Shown here one piece after another: positions 61,801-64,000 of a stretch of 64,000 nt of DNA. The notes below the pieces were generated by a model. The model was not told the DNA's origin, did not search any database, and worked only from the letters and a program-made list of their open reading frames with translations. The stretch is from Pachypanchax playfairii (taxonomy: Eukaryota > Chordata > Actinopteri > Cyprinodontiformes > Aplocheilidae). Both the position numbers and the translations under genes were made by a program. Within the stretch, counting starts at the first letter, position 1, and each line of letters starts with the position of its first letter. The DNA lies in contig SSNP01000024.1 in assembly GCA_006937955.1 (NCBI GenBank), forward strand, positions 1,394,065-1,458,064. The letters are read 5' to 3'.

Positions 61801-64000
61801 ACTGATCAGCCGAGCTGCATGTGATGGGGCGTTCAAACGCACTTAGGAAAAGTCAACGCTGAACAAATAGACCTTCAGACATTCCCAAAAATTGAACAAA
61901 TGCAAGAGAAACAAAATGAGAATCAACATCAGAACTGGCAACTCAACAGAAAAATCAGGGGGGAGGGGGTGAATGGCTGAGAGTGGAGGGGTTTTTTTTT
62001 CTACATGAACTGCAGGATTTGGATTTGACAACAAGGTCTAATTCTTACATACTGTACCTTTAAACATATTCAGCTTTTACTGTGATATCAATATTAAAAT
62101 TGATTTAGTGTTCCGTTACTGGGGCATTAACAGATTATATTAGTGTTACTCTGCTATAATTTGTGCGAGAGAGAAAATTCAAACAGCTTTGGAGAGAAGA
62201 GAAACAAACTTTATTGGGATATTCAGTGTATTACGGTAACAAAAAAAGTAGTCAGTGCTATCTGAACACAGACAAAATGATCTGTCTATATTTTACCAGA
62301 AAATACATGTGGATTTAGAAAAAATGTTTACACTAAATTGAGAAGAAATATGTTGAGAAAACTGAGTTAAAGGGTTACGATTCCATGTAAATGAAAACTG
62401 TTTTTTTTTTTTGTTATGCTAAAGTTGTTTTCGATTGTCTGTTATTCAGGCTGAGACAGTCTCCCAAGACACTGGAGGATCTTGCTGAGAGCTTAAACCT
62501 TCTGGAGACTCTCCAGGGCAGTTTGGCCAAGAGAGAAGCTCAGATTTCTCTTATCGATGAACAGTTTGCTATTCTCAACAAGTATGAAGTTCCAGTAACT
62601 AAATCAGTAAGTGTGTTTTTCACCAACAGTTCCACAGATTTACATACTGAAAAATACTCAGCTCTCAGTTACGCACCTTGAGACGAATGAAGACTCCAAA
62701 AAATATTGATTTTTTTACTATGATATCCGTCCTGCCCTTCCTGTTTGTTTCACCCTCAGGTTGAGTCAATGCAAACGGGTCTGAATGAGGAGTGGGTCGG
62801 GTTTCAGCAGGTGCTGATTGACAGCAACATCATACTGCAAAAGCACAAAGAAAAGTTTAAGAACAATCTGATTCTCTCCCATGAGGAGTTCAGGAACAAG
62901 ATTGAAACCACTGTGGAGGAGTTCAATAGCAAAGGTGTCTTTCCAAACACTCGCCTGTTTCTCTTTTCTTCTTATTATTATTATATAAAACCTCTTTGAG
63001 AACACAACGCAGCCCTTCAGAACAAAAGCACCTCCATGATACAATAAGTAGTTTAAGTTTGTTGCTTTTTGTGGATATGCTGTATGAATTACATGTTTGT
63101 GTATTGATATGCTTCTGTCTGTGTATCATTGTGTCACCCTTCCAGGTCCATTTAACAGTCAGATTGGCACTGACTTGGCCTTGAACCAAATCGCAGAGCA
63201 TTACATCCAACTGGAGGCTCTAAAACAGGAGCAAAATATCATCTTAGATGGGCTGGCCTTCTTCAATATCGAACGGCCTCTTTCTAAAATGGTCCAGACG
63301 CTAGAAAAGGTATAAAGTTGTGTTGTCTTGTCCAGTTCCGAAGGAATTAGCAATTAATTTAGAGGAGGGCAGCATGGAATTCATTGCTTTCTGGTAGAGA
63401 GAAAGATGTTAGAAGGGTGTCAGGCTGGATTCAGAACCAAGAGGACAATATTTGTTGCATGTATGAGGTTTATCTTATGTTCTTTCTCTATGTGCTGTGC
63501 AGGATATAAATCAGCTGCAGGAGGTCTGGAAAATCACAGAAGAATGGGATGCTCTGTGGAACAGCTGGAAGGATGGTCATATTGCTAAGCTGCAGATAGA
63601 GGAGATGGAAAGTAAAGCCCAGGAGATGTTCAAGAAACTCCACGTGCTTCAGAGAGATCTCAAGGTGAGTTAGTGCCATACAGCAGTGTGTTAAATACCT
63701 GCTACAATGTTAGAGACAAAGCTTACATGTTTGATATATTATTCCTTTTATTTTAGACTTTTCACACACAAAATGTCCCTGGATTAATACAAGAACAGCA
63801 GATTCTATGTTTCTTTGACCTTTTCTTTGACAAATAAGTTTATACATAGTTGTGAAAATACATCGTTAGACATCAGTGAAGACACGGTCTCTCTGTCTGA
63901 TTACAGGGTAAAGAGTGGGACATTATGAATTTCTCCAAGAACAGGGTTGAACAGTTCAAGCAGATCATCCCGCTCATTACTTACCTGAGGAATCCAGCCT
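49769..64000 (+). CDS. dnah2: dnah2: dynein axonemal heavy chain 2, 5' part (25 exons, runs off the window)
   Basis: Inner-arm dynein heavy chain, an ATP-driven microtubule motor of motile cilia and sperm flagella. DNAH2 is known as one of the two heavy chains of the two-headed inner arm. Twenty-five exons with GT-AG borders join without a frame break: 49769-49828, 50756-50920, 51099-51333, 51480-51590, 51916-52154, 52335-52526, 53973-54130, 55303-55390, 56280-56485, 57020-57149, 57406-57588, 57699-57910, 58562-58708, 58789-58942, 59171-59280, 59462-59591, 59935-60123, 60349-60493, 60589-60781, 60992-61192, 62450-62606, 62760-62934, 63146-63309, 63503-63664, 63907-64000. They give about 1333 residues: the N-terminal tail (DHC_N1 region from about residue 190) up to just before the linker. 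P-loops and the stalk lie outside. The DNAH2 assignment rests on remembered tail motifs such as MIHWT-QIKE, QAQSNLTFLS and EQDE-IKKIQ. The start is the first ATG after an in-frame stop at 49739. A different axonemal heavy chain is possible but less likely. Confidence 0.9.
50756..50920 (+). CDS. dnah2: dnah2 exon 2 (residues 21-75)
   Basis: Acceptor ttctag, donor CAG/gtacgt, phase 0 at both ends. Contains ESWTEENIKLLDQFIFD followed by a beta-rich stretch ending in GFSIPSQ. This matches the W-T-E-x-(7)-L-x-F block that opens the conserved part of DNAH2. Confidence 0.88.
51099..51333 (+). CDS. dnah2: dnah2 exon 3 (residues 76-154)
   Basis: Acceptor tctgtag, donor ACAG/gttggc, leaves phase 1. 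Carries FFISRMPGAIITEETFD and the motif QFHTVRGDP, comparable to the QFGTVRG block of DNAH2. Ends in FIASLT with the next codon split across the intron. Confidence 0.9.
51480..51590 (+). CDS. dnah2: dnah2 exon 4 (residues 154-190)
   Basis: Acceptor tgaatag, donor GAGA/gtgagt, phase 1 in and out. Encodes ELLKKTGKTVIYIPAEAL and KDKKLLQRME. The V-x-YIPAEA signature is shared with DNAH2 tails. Confidence 0.9.
51916..52154 (+). CDS. dnah2: dnah2 exon 5 (residues 191-270)
   Basis: Acceptor gttttag, donor ACAG/gtaagg, ends in phase 0. Begins LMIHWTDQIKEILNAQE, the start of the DHC_N1 tail region, and contains GPLQEITFWECHSNKLSEIS, the usual G-P-L-x-E-I-x-F-W motif. Confidence 0.93.
52335..52526 (+). 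CDS. dnah2: dnah2 exon 6 (residues 271-334)
   Basis: Acceptor gcctag, donor CCAG/gtagct, phase 0 at both ends. Encodes AQSNLTFLSNLKEPCEELFR and IRVIWSHSPYYNSIERITRL, both strong axonemal heavy-chain tail motifs. Confidence 0.94.
53973..54130 (+). CDS. dnah2: dnah2 exon 7 (residues 335-387)
   Basis: Acceptor atttcag, donor CACAA/gtagga, leaves phase 2. Contains ISLDKIFEGYVSSSKEIL and a Cys-rich CIHCCQSWKE. The exon is flanked by the longest introns of the window part of the gene (1446 and 1172 bp). Confidence 0.92.
55303..55390 (+). CDS. dnah2: dnah2 exon 8 (residues 387-416)
   Basis: Short 88-bp exon, acceptor ttccag, donor AGAG/gtgatg, ends in phase 0. Encodes FSVKGWVLDQTRIFLMIDAF and GRLRDLLE. 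The W-x-L-D-x-x-x-I-F pattern is common to dynein tails. Confidence 0.9.
56137..56190 (+). mobile_element. LINE reverse-transcriptase scrap in dnah2 intron 8
   Basis: Plus-strand codons read CVSEQVISSTGAPQGTVL, identical over 18 residues to codons 84-101 of the minus-strand LINE frame at 10973-10920. The similarity fades quickly on both sides, so only a short relic of the same LINE family remains. Confidence 0.8.
56280..56485 (+). CDS. dnah2: dnah2 exon 9 (residues 417-485)
   Basis: Acceptor catcag, donor AGCAG/gttgat, leaves phase 2. Opens with VCKCQHQFASSEDG, like the VCDCQYHFA block of DNAH2, and ends FDVKNPTWSDVFSR. Confidence 0.93.
57020..57149 (+). CDS. dnah2: dnah2 exon 10 (residues 485-528)
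   Basis: Acceptor tttcag, donor GCGAA/gtattt, ends in phase 0. Encodes VKDQEMMMQDLINSVFKTV and LLDIFRPMSSRE. A CA microsatellite begins about a dozen bases after the donor. Confidence 0.91.
57161..57177. repeat. (AC)n microsatellite in dnah2 intron 10
   Basis: Eight AC units beginning 12 bp after the exon 10 donor. Confidence 0.9.
57406..57588 (+). CDS. dnah2: dnah2 exon 11 (residues 529-589)
   Basis: Acceptor ttacag, donor ATGGGG/gtacat, phase 0 at both ends. Contains DEKAVQVYNIFDKELKLVN, the F-x-x-E-L-x-x-V tail motif. The last codons are A-rich (KK), so the exact donor among the run of G residues is chosen by frame. Confidence 0.88.
57699..57910 (+). CDS. dnah2: dnah2 exon 12 (residues 590-660)
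   Basis: Acceptor ctccag, donor GACAA/gtgggt, leaves phase 2. Encodes VLVLDEIVRKTYNEWVQ and ends LCGLDINFD, matching the DELVRKT-x-EW and D-x-NFD blocks of the family. Confidence 0.93.
58562..58708 (+). CDS. dnah2: dnah2 exon 13 (residues 660-709)
   Basis: Acceptor gtccag, donor ACAACAG/gtctga, phase 2 in and out. Contains LFSEISFWERLKYDIP and LLLTRNYNR, the classic F-x-E-I-x-x-WE-x-L motif that ends the DHC_N1 region. Confidence 0.94.
58789..58942 (+). CDS. dnah2: dnah2 exon 14 (residues 709-760)
   Basis: Acceptor ggtcag after a short 80-bp intron, donor GAAAAG/gttctt, ends in phase 0. Encodes IIGMLCPEELTLFQERLRYI and KIDPGLSKLLW, the typical I-x-P-G-L-x-x-L-x-W dynein motif. Confidence 0.94.
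59171..59280 (+). CDS. dnah2: dnah2 exon 15 (residues 761-797)
   Basis: Acceptor cctgcag, donor TACAG/gtaaca, leaves phase 2. Encodes VQLLVDSYKDSTLSISNLCE and ends MDGKTVYR. Confidence 0.9.
59462..59591 (+). CDS. dnah2: dnah2 exon 16 (residues 797-840)
   Basis: Acceptor cttgag is weak but the frame requires it; donor CCGAG/gtagaa, ends in phase 0. Encodes LEFEENQNAHQQSRLE and IFANDGPEV, matching LEFEEDQ and F-x-NDGPE in DNAH2. Confidence 0.91.
59935..60123 (+). CDS. dnah2: dnah2 exon 17 (residues 841-903)
   Basis: Acceptor gtttaag, donor CAGAG/gtacat, phase 0 at both ends. Contains MVEEAFRCNIRSSMKKLCKA and PDPLFKVLVVL, the L-x-x-L-x-KAI-x-G-x-x-K-T-x-P-x-PLF block. Confidence 0.92.
60349..60493 (+). 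CDS. dnah2: dnah2 exon 18 (residues 904-952)
   Basis: Acceptor atgacag, donor CATAG/gttggt, leaves phase 1. Encodes VDFSPPLTKLAQVVN followed by a helical stretch. The F-S-P-x-L motif is shared with axonemal heavy chains. Confidence 0.9.
60589..60781 (+). CDS. dnah2: dnah2 exon 19 (residues 952-1016)
   Basis: Acceptor tttcag, donor AAAAG/gtagag, leaves phase 2. Contains EQDEGIKKIQAAVTAGM, YLKSWDKYRSIWKMNKDSFI and LNPPASSFDTDI, among the best conserved blocks of the DNAH2 tail. Confidence 0.95.
60992..61192 (+). CDS. dnah2: dnah2 exon 20 (residues 1016-1083)
   Basis: Acceptor cactcag, donor AACAG/gtgtgt, phase 2 in and out. Encodes KEVQQEETVFNIHFVNLDCS and SLVEHCSKWQTSFTGLLSQL, matching the V-x-x-EET-x-NI-x-F-x-LDCS motif. 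Confidence 0.94.
61528..62059. mobile_element. 532-bp inverted-repeat DNA element with TTAA target duplication, in dnah2 intron 20
   Basis: TTAA flanks both sides (61524-61527 and 62060-62063). The ends are perfect inverted copies: AGGTACAGTATGTAAGAATT at the left and its reverse complement at the right. TTAA duplication is known for piggyBac and Kolobok superfamilies; the AGG terminus fits Kolobok somewhat better. No transposase inside, so it is non-autonomous. A second, older copy lies inverted at 20.2-20.5 kb. Confidence 0.88.
62450..62606 (+). CDS. dnah2: dnah2 exon 21 (residues 1083-1135)
   Basis: Acceptor attcag, donor AAATCA/gtaagt, ends in phase 0. Contains PKTLEDLAESLNLLETL and IDEQFAILNKYEVPV; P-x-TLE-L-x-x-SL and EQFAIL-KYEVPV are dynein heavy-chain signatures. 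Confidence 0.95.
62760..62934 (+). CDS. dnah2: dnah2 exon 22 (residues 1136-1194)
   Basis: Acceptor cctcag, donor CAAAG/gtgtct, leaves phase 1. Encodes NEEWVGFQQVLIDSNIIL and KHKEKFKNNLI. The W-x-x-FQQ-L-x-D-S and KHKEKFK motifs are shared with DNAH2. Confidence 0.95.
63146..63309 (+). CDS. dnah2: dnah2 exon 23 (residues 1194-1248)
   Basis: Acceptor ttccag, donor AAAAG/gtataa, ends in phase 0. Encodes GPFNSQIGTDLALNQIAEHY and FFNIERPLSKMVQTLEK; F-x-IE-P-x-SK-x-x-LEK is the expected pre-linker motif. Confidence 0.93.
63503..63664 (+). CDS. dnah2: dnah2 exon 24 (residues 1249-1302)
   Basis: Acceptor gtgcag, donor CAAG/gtgagt, phase 0 at both ends. Encodes DINQLQEVWKITEEWDALWN and a helical segment ending LQRDLK; the W-x-x-x-x-x-W-x-x-x-W spacing is typical before the dynein linker. 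Confidence 0.94.
63907..64000 (+). CDS. dnah2: dnah2 exon 25, cut by the window edge (residues 1303-1333)
   Basis: Acceptor ttacag, reading continues past the last base. Encodes EWDIMNFSKNRVEQFK and IPLITYLRNPA, the block immediately in front of the linker (DHC_N2) domain. The exon is incomplete only because the window ends. Confidence 0.93.

Noticed and set aside
62766..63210. Minus-strand genes opposite dnah2 exons 22-23
   Set aside because: Shadows of the dynein coding strand; codon pattern and splice sites support the plus strand.

Overview
The window looks like nuclear DNA of a teleost fish. It is AT-rich and carries remnants of fish-type transposons: a decayed Tc1-like element, L2/CR1-like LINE pieces, small foldback and inverted-repeat elements, and the SINE-tail motif that contains GGATAAAAGCGTCTGCTAAA. 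The one gene that can be read with certainty has short GT-AG introns, which is also typical of fish.

Layout. Positions 1 to about 49.3 kb contain no gene that I can identify. This part is intergenic DNA or a very large intron. It holds a 41-bp minisatellite (149-365), pyrimidine-rich tracts, fossil LINEs (3.9, 10.2-11.3 and 15.1-15.8 kb), a Tc1-like transposase relic on the minus strand split by a second element (17.6-19.2 kb), several inverted-repeat elements (13.5-14.0, 20.2-20.5, 21.7-22.2, 23.9-24.4 and 35.1-35.3 kb), a broken THAP-domain exon on the minus strand (43.7-44.0 kb), and scattered clusters of homeodomain or octamer motifs that look like candidate regulatory DNA. One unassigned stretch at 27991-28117 has good splice sites and a protein-like reading.

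From 49.77 kb to the right edge runs the 5' part of an axonemal dynein heavy chain gene on the plus strand, best assigned to dnah2. I can join 25 exons in frame, giving about 1333 residues of the N-terminal tail. The window stops just before the linker and motor, so roughly 70% of a protein of about 4,400 residues lies beyond it. About 390 bp upstream of the ATG is a near-perfect 14-bp X-box, the binding site for RFX factors that drive cilium genes. Motor gene and promoter element therefore agree on a role in motile cilia or sperm flagella. Its introns carry a transposon with TTAA target duplications (intron 20), a LINE fragment (intron 8) and a CA microsatellite (intron 10).

I found no RNA gene, CRISPR array, operon or other clearly new system. 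The observations most worth checking are the X-box, the THAP fragment, the orphan exon candidate, the TTAA element family and the palindromic homeodomain clusters. Gene and family names come from recognising protein motifs by eye; no database search was run.
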